From a virus: 40,007 nt of DNA. The stretch's first letter is position 1; every line of letters starts with the position of its first letter. A program made the position numbers and the translations under genes. Shown here one piece after another: positions 1 through 5,978 of the stretch. The stretch is from positions 1-40,007 of the IMG/VR virus record IMGVR_UViG_3300031565_000126. One strand, given 5' to 3'. Under the pieces are notes generated by a model that saw only the letters and a program-made list of their open reading frames with translations, searched no databases and was not told the origin of the DNA.

Positions 1-127
1 ACCTCCGTTACGCCCCACTCAAGCTGCGCCAGGAACTCCATGTCCTTGTGCGAGGGGAGCCCTTGGTCTAGAGCCTTCAGGTCGCCCGATACCACCCAGG
101 CCCGATGCGCCTTATCTGTACCTCGGA
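1..127. repeat. Terminal direct repeat, left copy (assembly overlap of a circular genome)
   Basis: Bases 1-127 are identical to 39881-40007. A 127-base identical overlap is what a de Bruijn assembler leaves at the ends of a circular contig (inference), so the unit genome is 39,880 bp. The repeat lies inside the portal coding region, and an open frame runs through it without a break, so it is not a genuine non-coding terminal repeat. Confidence 0.95.
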
Positions 128-854
128 ATTTCGCCTCAATTTCCTTTTCTAGACGAGCGCACTCTGCGGGGCCTGCTCCATCTTCACCACCCACACCGAA
201 TAGATGCCCTCTCATTATGACTTCATCGAAGAACGCCTGGTTGAAGCGCCGCGCCTCCATGCCGGTGTCCAGCTCCATCCTGATAGCACCGATGGGCGAG
301 AGGCCCCTGAGTGGATTGCGGGGGTCTACCATGTGGCGGAACCACACCACGTCCTTCATGTCTACCCGCTCGGTTGTCCCATCCCGCTTGAAGCGCTCGA
401 AGTAGGCCGGCAGCCAGGGCTTCTCCTTGTCGGCTATCACGTTGACCTCGTGCGGCGGCCATATCTCAAACTCAACTGGCACCCCCAGGCCGTTGCGCCT
501 CTTGACCCAGAAGGCGTCGCCCGATGTGAGCTTGTGCTGCTCGATAAGTCCAAAGCCCTGCCTGAAGGTTAGCCCCTCATTGACCCTGTAGAGTGCCTGA
601 AGCGCAGGGTGGTCGTCAGGCTCCTCGATGAAGTCTGCACCCCTCTTTCGTAGCAGCACCATCTCAGGCTTGGAGATGGCCGCTGTGCGCTTGCGGATGG
701 CAGCGTAGACGGCCCCGTAGACAGCCACCATGTCGATATCGCGCCGGAAGAGGCGGCGGGCTTCAGGGGTCGTCATCTCCTCCGAACGGTCTTCGAAGCG
801 CGGGGCTATGTCCCCGATGTCGATTGCTCTCTTACCGAACGGCCACAGTTTCAT
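1..854 (-). CDS. Phage portal protein fused to MuF-like domain, N-terminal part (crosses circle junction)
   Basis: Starts at ATG 852-854 behind an AAGGGGG ribosome site and is open to base 1. It continues at 39880 on the circle, giving 645 residues in total. This half is the body of an HK97/phage_portal-family protein: MKLWPFGKRAIDIG start, then VYGAVYAAIRKRTAAISK, SGDAFWVKRRNG, WFRHMVDPRNPLSGLSP, and the FFDE..MRG segment typical of the family before the clip and crown. Portals form the dodecameric DNA channel at the unique capsid vertex and dock the terminase. It follows terL after one membrane micro-gene, the usual terL-portal order. It is split only because the circle was opened here. Confidence 0.93.
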   Translation of the reverse strand, partial: MKLWPFGKRAIDIGDIAPRFEDRSEEMTTPEARRLFRRDIDMVAVYGAVYAAIRKRTAAISKPEMVLLRKRGADFIEEPDDHPALQALYRVNEGLTFRQGFGLIEQHKLTSGDAFWVKRRNGLGVPVEFEIWPPHEVNVIADKEKPWLPAYFERFKRDGTTERVDMKDVVWFRHMVDPRNPLRGLSPIGAIRMELDTGMEARRFNQAFFDEVIMRGHLFGVGGEDGAGPAECARLEKEIEAKFRGTDKAHRAWVVSGDLKALDQGLPSHKDMEFLAQLEWGVTE

Positions 855-866
855 GTCAGCCCCCTT

Positions 867-971
867 CTAGAGCCATCCCTTGTGCATACTGATTATGATA
901 GCTAGGAAGACGTAGAGCAGTAGAGTGTTGACCCAAGCCAGCATCTTCCAAAACAGAAGGTCATTCTTCAT
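867..971 (-). CDS. 34-aa single-helix membrane micro-protein between terL and portal
   Basis: ATG at 969-971 overlaps the terL stop as TGATG and has a strong GGAGGAAGAG site inside the terL end, so it is translationally coupled. The product has a charged start (MKND), one hydrophobic helix of about 22 residues (LLFWKMLAWVNTLLLYVFLA and following) and a basic HKGW tail. It is a probable inner-membrane peptide of unknown function. Two other one-helix peptides occur nearby in this operon (2570-2656 and 38576-38680). Confidence 0.65.
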   Translation of the reverse strand: MKNDLLFWKMLAWVNTLLLYVFLAIIISMHKGWL

Positions 972-2566
972 CACTCTTCCTCCTTCATTCCCAGCCAGCG
1001 CCTCAGCCTCCAGATCCCGTACCGCTTGCTATCGCACCCGTGGCTGAAGGCGTGATTCGCGGGGTCGGGGTCGGGCCTCGGGTCGAATGAGCCATCGGCC
1101 AACTGCCGCGCCCTGTAGCGTGACACGGCGTCTATGCTCTTAACACAGCGTGGGTGAATGAAGTATCGCCGCTCACCGTCTGCCGAACAGAACGCAGCCC
1201 TAAGCACGTCCTGTCCTTCCTCGACGTTGTGCTTCACTCGTTTGGCCGACGCTGCCCCGACGCCGTGTTCCTTGAGTTCAGCGCGGAACTGGACGGCGCT
1301 AGGATCGCCTATGGCTTCAGGCCAGACCTCCGGCCACGGCGAGGGCCATTCCTGCCTCTTCCATATCTCCGTCCACGCAGGGGGCTTCACCCAGCCAGGC
1401 GGCTTGATTTCTGGTTCCTCTTCTGACTCGAATGACGGGCCATCATAGCCTGGCAGTTGCGTAATGCGCCGCACAGCTTCCCGAACCCACTCACGCTCAG
1501 GACGATTTGAGCCGTTGAGTTCGTCGAACTGGTAGAATGCGCCGTCCCGGTACTGCACGAGGTCAATGTGGGTGGGATCGGTGTAGCCCCAGTCGTAGAA
1601 GAGGAACAGTGGCCCGGCACCTTCGACATACTCTGCCTCCTCGGTCACGTTGGCGCTGGAGAATGGCGCGTAGATAAGTGCCTTGGCTTCAGGCTTGCGG
1701 CAGAGGAATTGAGCCTCCCAAGTGTCCTGCCCCGCCCTCTTGTAGTGGGACATGATGTCCAGATGCGACCGCCAACCCGTCGCCTGTCGGCTGCGGCCCT
1801 GTGTCCACTCGTAGAGCTGGCAGCCGTTGGTCTCACATTCCTCAGTACAAGGCCGCATGGTCTCGAAGACGCAGTATTCGTAGACCTTGGTTCCCTTCTC
1901 TGCCGCCTCGTCCAGCGCTCGCTGCATCAGCCCCATGCTCGTCACGCGGGTTGACGCTGCTAGGAATTGCCCCAGCCGCATGACGCCGTTGTCGTCCCAC
2001 TCAGAGGGCATGGCCTTAGCGTTCTCGTAGGGCTGGAACTTGCCGCTCTCCAGCTCGTCATACGCCACCAAATGAGGATGCCCACCCTGCGTCTGACGCT
2101 CGGTGCCGGGCAGAATCTCAATCCAAGAGCCGTTAGTCCACACCGTAGAACGGATGTGGGGATCAGGAGCCAGGCTCACCAAGTCAGGGTGCCGTAGCCC
2201 TTGACGATAGTAGGCGTAGCAACGATGTCCCTGAATGTCGATGGCCCCAATATGCGAGGTCTCAAAGCGCGGCTTCCAGCGCCCATTCGCTAGGTGGAGG
2301 GACGACAGATTCTCCGTCTTGCCCCCACCTCGATTTGCCAGAACAAGGGCATCCGTCTCCTTGTGGAAGAAGAAGTCCCGCACGAAGTCGAAGGGGGCGC
2401 AGTGGTCGGGGCATACGGAGGTCGCAGGGATGTTGTGGCCTGTCACCTTGACCAGCCAAGCATGGAGGGCTTCAGGCGTCTCAGGGCGCGTCTCTGTGTC
2501 CTGGCATCGGTGCTTCAGGCTGACAGCCGCAAGGGGTAGGGCTTCAAGGATGGAGGCGCGGTTCAT
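971..2566 (-). CDS. terL: Terminase large subunit (ATPase-nuclease)
   Basis: 531 aa, ATG start with a GGGGG site upstream. The DNA-packaging motor cuts concatemers and translocates DNA into the prohead. ATPase domain: Walker A LANRGGGKT (76-84), Walker B HLVAYDELE (165-173), coupling motif AASTR (~203-207). RNase H-fold nuclease domain: acidic residues in YDWGYTDP (D325), IGDPS (D421) and the terminal NHAFSHGCDSKRYGIW (D512). Between them is a Pro/Trp/Glu-rich segment (~378-418) that looks like an insertion, and a Cys cluster C232/C240/C244/C249 that could bind metal. It lies downstream of terS and two small genes, and is coupled to the next micro-gene. Confidence 0.95.
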   Translation of the reverse strand: MNRASILEALPLAAVSLKHRCQDTETRPETPEALHAWLVKVTGHNIPATSVCPDHCAPFDFVRDFFFHKETDALVLANRGGGKTENLSSLHLANGRWKPRFETSHIGAIDIQGHRCYAYYRQGLRHPDLVSLAPDPHIRSTVWTNGSWIEILPGTERQTQGGHPHLVAYDELESGKFQPYENAKAMPSEWDDNGVMRLGQFLAASTRVTSMGLMQRALDEAAEKGTKVYEYCVFETMRPCTEECETNGCQLYEWTQGRSRQATGWRSHLDIMSHYKRAGQDTWEAQFLCRKPEAKALIYAPFSSANVTEEAEYVEGAGPLFLFYDWGYTDPTHIDLVQYRDGAFYQFDELNGSNRPEREWVREAVRRITQLPGYDGPSFESEEEPEIKPPGWVKPPAWTEIWKRQEWPSPWPEVWPEAIGDPSAVQFRAELKEHGVGAASAKRVKHNVEEGQDVLRAAFCSADGERRYFIHPRCVKSIDAVSRYRARQLADGSFDPRPDPDPANHAFSHGCDSKRYGIWRLRRWLGMKEEE

Positions 2567-2569
2567 GGA

Positions 2570-2656
2570 TTACCCCCACAGATTAAAGCCCACAATTACC
2601 CCCATTCCCATCCCTATAGCCCACCAGAAGGCAATAGCCAGATCTGTCTTGTTCAC
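2570..2656 (-). CDS. 28-aa glycine-rich membrane micro-protein upstream of terL
   Basis: GTG start at 2656 behind GGAGAGAAGAG, stop TAA four bases before the terL ATG. The product has a short polar start (MNKTD) followed by one hydrophobic helix with a GxGxGxxxG pattern (WAIGMGMGVIVGFNLWG), typical of helices that pack in membranes. No family recognised. It fills the gap between the 62-aa gene and terL, which together with the ribosome site argues that it is translated. Confidence 0.5.
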   Translation of the reverse strand: MNKTDLAIAFWWAIGMGMGVIVGFNLWG

Positions 2657-2657
2657 G

Positions 2658-2846
2658 CTACTCTTCTCTCCGCTCCACAAAGTTACCGTCAAGCAAATAA
2701 AGACCCTCTTGTTTCGCAGGGCACTGGCAGCAACACCGAATCGTTAAAGCCTTCTTTCCATAAGTCAAGCCGTGATCCATGGTCACGCTTCGGAAGACCT
2801 CGCCAGTAGAATGCCAGCAGTGGAAGTGCCACCAAAGTATATTCAC
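2658..2846 (-). CDS. Small Cys/His-rich protein, function unknown (62 aa)
   Basis: GTG start overlapping the terS stop (GTGA). Cysteines and histidines near the start (WWHFHCWH) and a CCCQC cluster in the middle suggest a small metal-binding protein; the end reads LYLLDGNFVERREE. An alternative start is the ATG at about residue 23. No family recognised; accepted from operon position, overlap and composition. Confidence 0.55.
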   Translation of the reverse strand: MNILWWHFHCWHSTGEVFRSVTMDHGLTYGKKALTIRCCCQCPAKQEGLYLLDGNFVERREE

Positions 2847-3262
2847 GCTGCCACGATCCTCTCGGCCTCGGCCATGATCTCCTCTACGTCCAGCCCCGTC
2901 TCCTTGGCGATCTTCTCGGCCTCCCTGCGGATGGTGATGTCCAGGCTCTCCTTACGGCCCCAGGCCCCATGCTTACGGCGCTCAAGCCACCAGGCCGCCG
3001 CCTGCCAGGACTTCCGCGCTGCTTCGCGGATGATAAGGACGCTCTCAAGTTCGGCATCGTTTTCGGCTTCTTTTACGGCCTCCCACAACTCCCGACATTT
3101 GGAGCCATTGCGAGAGCGCCTGCCGGTCTGAAGCCAACGATACAGCGTAGTCTCTCCTACCCCTGCATACTGAGCCGCCGCCTCCCTCGTGTTGCCGGCA
3201 CGGATGGCCGTCACGATGCGGTCCATTCGCTCAGGGGTTAGCTTGTCAGGTCGGGCCATCAC
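2843..3262 (-). CDS. terS: Terminase small subunit (DNA-recognition HTH protein)
   Basis: 139 aa. An N-terminal helix-turn-helix (ERMDRIVTAIRAGNTREA then YAGVGETTLYRWLQTGRR, ~10-50) is the DNA-recognition part of small terminase subunits. It is followed by an acidic helical oligomerisation region (~60-85), an AAWWLERRKHGAWGRKE segment common in phage TerS proteins, and a helical C-terminus. It sits just upstream of terL. The start is GTG 3262 or the adjacent ATG 3259, which overlaps the previous stop as TGATG; an AAAGGGG site serves either. Confidence 0.82.
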   Translation of the reverse strand: MMARPDKLTPERMDRIVTAIRAGNTREAAAQYAGVGETTLYRWLQTGRRSRNGSKCRELWEAVKEAENDAELESVLIIREAARKSWQAAAWWLERRKHGAWGRKESLDITIRREAEKIAKETGLDVEEIMAEAERIVAA

Positions 3263-3462
3263 ATCCCCTTTGCCAAGCGCCTTGCCTTCTCCGCCAGCAG
3301 ATCACTCTCTTTGACAAGAGCCGAAATGCCCTCCTGAGCTTCCTGGGCCATCTCGCGTCCCCCAAGCGCACCAATCGCTGCTATTGTCAGGTGGAAGTTG
3401 GCCCGAAGTTCAAGCCGTATAGACTCCAGTTGTGAAACTAGGGCTTCCGTAGTCTCGCTCAT
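3259..3462 (-). CDS. Small helical protein, function unknown (67 aa)
   Basis: ATG start with AAGGGGT seven bases upstream; overlaps terS. The sequence is almost entirely amphipathic helix (SQLESIRLELRANFHLTIAA, then LVKESDLLAEKARRLAKGM), consistent with a small coiled-coil or assembly factor. Position before terS suggests a packaging-related or late-leader gene. No family recognised. Confidence 0.7.
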   Translation of the reverse strand: MSETTEALVSQLESIRLELRANFHLTIAAIGALGGREMAQEAQEGISALVKESDLLAEKARRLAKGM

Positions 3463-3466
3463 AACA

Positions 3467-3628
3467 TTACCCCTTGTTCAGAACCCTCTCCGTCATCCAG
3501 GCACCCTTGCGCTGGACGACCTTGTTGCTGTTGCCACATGCGGAACAACGGACGAACTTGGGGCCATCGTGAGCTGAGGTTACCCGTAGTGGCTCGGGGC
3601 AGTAGGCACAGACAAGAATGAGGTCCAT
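3467..3628 (-). CDS. 53-aa zinc-ribbon protein
   Basis: Start ATG 3628 overlaps the preceding stop as TAATG. It contains CAYC (7-10) and CSAC (28-31), a classical four-cysteine zinc ribbon, followed by a basic tail (NKVVQRKGAWMTERVLNKG). Probably binds nucleic acid or protein; precise function unknown. Second gene of the packaging operon. Confidence 0.7.
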   Translation of the reverse strand: MDLILVCAYCPEPLRVTSAHDGPKFVRCSACGNSNKVVQRKGAWMTERVLNKG

Positions 3629-3831
3629 TACACCGGAACCCCCAACTCCTCCAACTGGCGCTGTAGCTCAGCGATCTCGTCTCTCAGCGCCTGCCGCTTG
3701 TCGTACTTGACGGCTCCGCAGCTACAGGGCATCCCGTCATAGGGCCAGTCAGGGATTTCCCCCGCCCACGTCCAGACGTGCCCGCCGTAACAAGCGCTGG
3801 AGTCGGTGTAGTTGTCAGCCGCTGCGTCCAT
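3628..3831 (-). CDS. Small Cys-containing coiled-coil protein, first gene of the packaging operon
   Basis: The frame is open to 3846, but ATG 3831 is preferred because GGGGGC lies five bases upstream. 67 aa. Scattered C/H residues (C14, H18, then CSC at ~36-38) may bind metal. The C-terminus (ALRDEIAELQRQLEELG) is a clear short coiled coil. It is the first gene after promoter 3930-3957 and terminator 3841-3880, so its expression depends on read-through. No family recognised. Confidence 0.7.
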   Translation of the reverse strand: MDAAADNYTDSSACYGGHVWTWAGEIPDWPYDGMPCSCGAVKYDKRQALRDEIAELQRQLEELGVPV

Positions 3832-3840
3832 GTCGCCCCC

Positions 3841-3880
3841 AAACAAAAAGGGCCGCCGCCCTCTCAGGCTAGCGACCCTT
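3841..3880 (-). terminator. Intrinsic terminator in the leader of the packaging operon
   Basis: On the minus strand the stem AAGGGTCGC (3872-3880) pairs with GCGGCCCTT (3848-3856) through nine pairs (one G-U), with a 15-nt loop containing GAGAGG, followed by TTTTTGTTT. It lies about 43 nt after the predicted start of the 3930-3957 promoter and before the first gene (ATG 3831). It could end early-operon transcription, act as an attenuator or antitermination target for the packaging operon, or both. Confidence 0.75.
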
Positions 3881-3929
3881 CGGTTGCTCCGTTCGGATCG
3901 AGGTTATTTGGTTATGCGTCTACGCCTTT

Positions 3930-3957
3930 AGTCTAACAGGATTGGCGAGGATGTCAA
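3930..3957 (-). promoter_or_regulatory. Sigma-70-type promoter for the packaging operon
   Basis: Minus-strand TTGACA (3952-3957), 16-nt spacer, TAGACT (3930-3935). Predicted transcription start near 3923. It shares AACTTGACA and TAGACT with the promoter at 38551-38579, which suggests one late-promoter class. Confidence 0.65.
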
Positions 3958-3966
3958 GTTGATGGC

Positions 3967-4242
3967 TCACCCAGGATATGTAGAGTAAGAATCCTTATCT
4001 ATGTGAGGGGCCTCCGACGTGAGCGCCACCTCGTGCAGCACCACATCTCCTATCACACCAGCAAAGCGGGCACCCGGAGAGAGCACTAACGGTGTGTTCA
4101 TCCACCCCAGCTTCACTGCGACCTCCGGCTCTTTACCCTCGTGCATCTCCCAGTGATGGCATTGCAGGAGCCACTCAGCCAGGCTCGTTGAGTCTGGCCC
4201 TGTGTGCATCATCCAGGGACACTTGCTACATCGTATGTGCAT
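3967..4242 (-). CDS. Zinc-finger-like small protein (91 aa)
   Basis: ATG start with GGAGG seven bases upstream, two bases after the previous stop. The N-terminus has CSKC (5-8) followed by a CHHWEMH cluster (~28-34), a C2H2/C2HC-like zinc knot. The rest (VAVKLGWMNTPLVLSPGARF) is beta-rich and unassigned. Last gene of the early operon before the late promoter. Confidence 0.7.
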   Translation of the reverse strand: MHIRCSKCPWMMHTGPDSTSLAEWLLQCHHWEMHEGKEPEVAVKLGWMNTPLVLSPGARFAGVIGDVVLHEVALTSEAPHIDKDSYSTYPG

Positions 4243-4243
4243 C

Positions 4244-4471
4244 TTATGGCCTCCACTCAGTAGCTGCCCTTGCAGATTTGCTCACAGCGTCAACAAGGCC
4301 ACCTGCCTCGGTGTTCTTCGTCGCCCAGCACAGCATACACACCGCTACCTTGTCGCCGAATCCCTGAACCCAACAGTGGCCGCATGGTTCGTCCTCCCAA
4401 GGCGTCCCGATGCCTGCTATGATAGTTGTCTCTGCTGTGCCTATAGCGTCCACGTAGATAACGTCGTCCAT
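4244..4471 (-). CDS. Zinc-ribbon small protein (75 aa)
   Basis: ATG 4471 overlaps the previous stop (TGATG) with AGAAGGA upstream; an in-frame GTG 15 bases earlier is less likely. Contains CGHC and CMLC, a four-cysteine zinc ribbon, after an acidic MDDVIYVDAIGTAE start. Function unknown; part of the run of small zinc proteins in the early operon. Confidence 0.7.
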   Translation of the reverse strand: MDDVIYVDAIGTAETTIIAGIGTPWEDEPCGHCWVQGFGDKVAVCMLCWATKNTEAGGLVDAVSKSARAATEWRP

Positions 4472-4689
4472 CAGTCCTTCTCGCACGGCTCAAACACCTC
4501 TGCCCGCTCCCCATCCTCTCGCGTCTCATAACGGCGGGTACGTCCAAAGGTAACAGCCCCCTCGCCACCGCTGAGTTGGCCTGCATATATCATTGCCCGA
4601 GCTACCTCATACCAACGACCCTCTAGGCTCTCGGCCCCTGGTGGACAGTTCCGCAAGACGATGAATCCTCTCATCGTTACGCTTCCCAT
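4471..4689 (-). CDS. Hypothetical protein (72 aa)
   Basis: The frame is open further, but ATG 4689 (MGSVTMRGFIVLRNC) is preferred: it has GGAGGGTAGGGAG upstream and lies just after the stop of the 4694-4855 gene, which the longer frame would overlap almost entirely. No recognised domain; contains WYEVARAMIYAGQL and a charged C-terminus. Confidence 0.65.
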   Translation of the reverse strand: MGSVTMRGFIVLRNCPPGAESLEGRWYEVARAMIYAGQLSGGEGAVTFGRTRRYETREDGERAEVFEPCEKD

Positions 4690-4693
4690 CTCC

Positions 4694-4855
4694 CTACCCT
4701 CCACACACCGCCGGGTCAGGCGGCTTCGCGGCTTCCGCGTCCTCTTTCGTCTCATACATCCCTATGATCACGCCGTCCCGATAGAGGCCCCACGGGCGCT
4801 TCAGTGGCGGAAACTGCGAAGGCCATTCCCGCTTGCGAATCTCGTAATGAGGCAC
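4694..4855 (-). CDS. 53-aa small protein with W-LYRDG-IG-YETKEDAE motif
   Basis: GTG 4855 with GGAGG five bases upstream, directly after the previous stop. The product reads like an ordinary folded small phage protein (basic YEIRKREWPSQFPPLKRPWG, then LYRDGVIIGMYETKEDAEAA). The longer frame over the same bases (start 4755) is Arg-rich and judged a shadow. Function unknown. Confidence 0.65.
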   Translation of the reverse strand: MPHYEIRKREWPSQFPPLKRPWGLYRDGVIIGMYETKEDAEAAKPPDPAVCGG

Positions 4856-4856
4856 C

Positions 4857-5048
4857 CTACCCTCCTAGCTTCACCGTCGCTAGAGGCTTTTTGATCATCG
4901 TCGGCTCCCCATCATCTGTTGAGACGACAACCGCCTTGCCAAAGGGCATGTCCTCACGAAAGAAGAGGAGCAGATTCCGCTGCGCCGGGCTGATGTAGGC
5001 CAGCACCGGGGCCTTGTGGTCAGTCAGGCGCTCGGGCTTCTCGTCCAT
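4857..5048 (-). CDS. Hypothetical protein (63 aa)
   Basis: ATG start; only a weak ribosome site adjacent, with a GAGGAGGGG stretch 12-15 bases upstream in a small hairpin (GCCCC-GAGGA-GGGGC). Product MDEKPERLTDHKAPVLAYIS then a beta-rich region (FGKAVVVSTDDGEPTMI). No family recognised. Confidence 0.65.
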   Translation of the reverse strand: MDEKPERLTDHKAPVLAYISPAQRNLLLFFREDMPFGKAVVVSTDDGEPTMIKKPLATVKLGG

Positions 5049-5090
5049 TCTACCATGCCCCTCCTCGGGGCAGGACGCGCTGCCGAAGCG

Positions 5091-5333
5091 CTAGTCACCC
5101 TGGGTCCACCCTGGTGGCCGCTCGGAGATTCGGGCGGCCCCTCCCTGGCGCAGCCTCCCCACGCCCTTCACGCCCCGCAGTCGCTGGATGGCGCGGTCAT
5201 GGGCGTCCGGCTCCGAGTTGCGAAATTCGCGCTGGTCGCCGCACTTCAGGCAGACGCCCACGCTCGTCTTCCCGTTGGCCTCAGGGATCTTCCAGTGGTG
5301 GATGCACACCTGGACGACCGCTGAAGGCTTCAC
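5091..5333 (-). CDS. Zinc-ribbon small protein (80 aa)
   Basis: GTG 5333 overlaps the preceding stop (GTGA); the frame is open further upstream but overlaps that gene. CIHHWKIPEANG followed by GVCLKCGDQREFRNSE is a pattern common in small phage zinc proteins: Cys/His pair near residue 10 and CLKC at 28-31. C-terminus basic. Probably binds nucleic acid or a host protein; role unknown. Confidence 0.7.
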   Translation of the reverse strand: MKPSAVVQVCIHHWKIPEANGKTSVGVCLKCGDQREFRNSEPDAHDRAIQRLRGVKGVGRLRQGGAARISERPPGWTQGD

Positions 5334-5563
5334 AGCAGCATCACCTGCTCGGCCCCCACACGTCGGGCCCCGGCCATCTTCCTCGGCTCCCAAGATGGAC
5401 ATGCCTTGTCATAGCCCAGCACATCGAGGGCGAACACCGAGCAGCGCAACATCTCACAGTCTCGGCCACCTAATCGGTTCCTCGATTCCTTGCAGTTGCC
5501 GCAGTTATACCGCCAGGCTGAGCCCCCGAACTCGCCACGCTCATTCTCCTGGTAGGGCTTCAC
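5330..5563 (-). CDS. Cys-rich small protein (77 aa)
   Basis: GTG 5563 overlaps the previous stop (GTGA) with GGAGG upstream. Cysteines at ~21, 24, 36, 41 and 55 (CGNCKESRNRLGGRDCEMLRC region, shown here by positions 21-41) indicate a zinc-binding fold. Function unknown. Confidence 0.65.
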   Translation of the reverse strand: MKPYQENERGEFGGSAWRYNCGNCKESRNRLGGRDCEMLRCSVFALDVLGYDKACPSWEPRKMAGARRVGAEQVMLL

Positions 5564-5736
5564 ACCGCCTCCAGCTCGGACTCGAAGAATATGGCGTCAT
5601 CATTGGTCAACTGGAGCCTGATTAAGTAGCCGTAGATCGTGGCCGTCATTACTTCGCCGCACTGCCCCACGTGACGCTGGTCCCCGTCGCGGCCCACCTT
5701 GCTGACCCGCACCTTCTGGCCGTCACGGAACTTCAC
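5560..5736 (-). CDS. 58-aa SH3/KOW-like small protein
   Basis: GTG 5736 overlaps the preceding stop (GTGA); AAGGGGGAAG upstream. The start MKFRDGQKVRVSKVGRDG resembles KOW/SH3-like small beta barrels that often bind nucleic acid or act as adaptors. The rest is GEVMTATIYGYLIRLQLTN and an acidic end. Assignment is by pattern only. Confidence 0.65.
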   Translation of the reverse strand: MKFRDGQKVRVSKVGRDGDQRHVGQCGEVMTATIYGYLIRLQLTNDDAIFFESELEAV

Positions 5737-5936
5737 CCTTCCCCCTTATCACAAACAACCCGTGAGGCAATGAGCGATTTGAGCCCTCCCAGAACTTCGA
5801 GCCCCACCAGCGTTCCCTCACTATTGAAATCGGCTACGATCAGGGAGCCTTTCTCCGAAACGCGCAGGTAGCAGCCTTCAGGGTGATCAAGGCATCCCTC
5901 CAGGTTGACATGATAGCTTTTACTCTTTATCTTCAT
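5733..5936 (-). CDS. DUF2283-like small protein (67 aa)
   Basis: ATG start with a strong GGGGAAGGGG site. The stretch YLRVSEKGSLIVADFNSEG followed by TLVGLEVLGG matches the DUF2283 pattern (short beta protein ending in a G-lvGiEil motif) from memory. Function of this family is unknown. Confidence 0.65.
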   Translation of the reverse strand: MKIKSKSYHVNLEGCLDHPEGCYLRVSEKGSLIVADFNSEGTLVGLEVLGGLKSLIASRVVCDKGEG

Positions 5937-5978
5937 TCCCCTTCCCCCTTCGTCAGTCTCGCCGCCGGGTAGCTATCA

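Noticed and set aside
40-572. Plus-strand open frames of 121-122 codons at the left end
   Set aside because: They run antisense through the portal gene, whose minus-strand frame is continuous with clear family motifs across the junction.
2235-2747. 170-codon plus-strand frame over the start of terL
   Set aside because: Antisense to TerL and two upstream small genes; no recognisable domain and composition typical of a shadow frame.
3841-3960. tRNA-like or riboswitch-like gene in the gap before the packaging operon
   Set aside because: A GTTCG-AT stretch suggested a T-loop, but no cloverleaf stems could be formed; promoter plus terminator explains the region.
4690-4755. N-terminal extension of the 4471-4689 gene
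   Set aside because: Arg-rich residues arise from reading the 4694-4855 gene in another frame; ATG 4689 has its own ribosome site.
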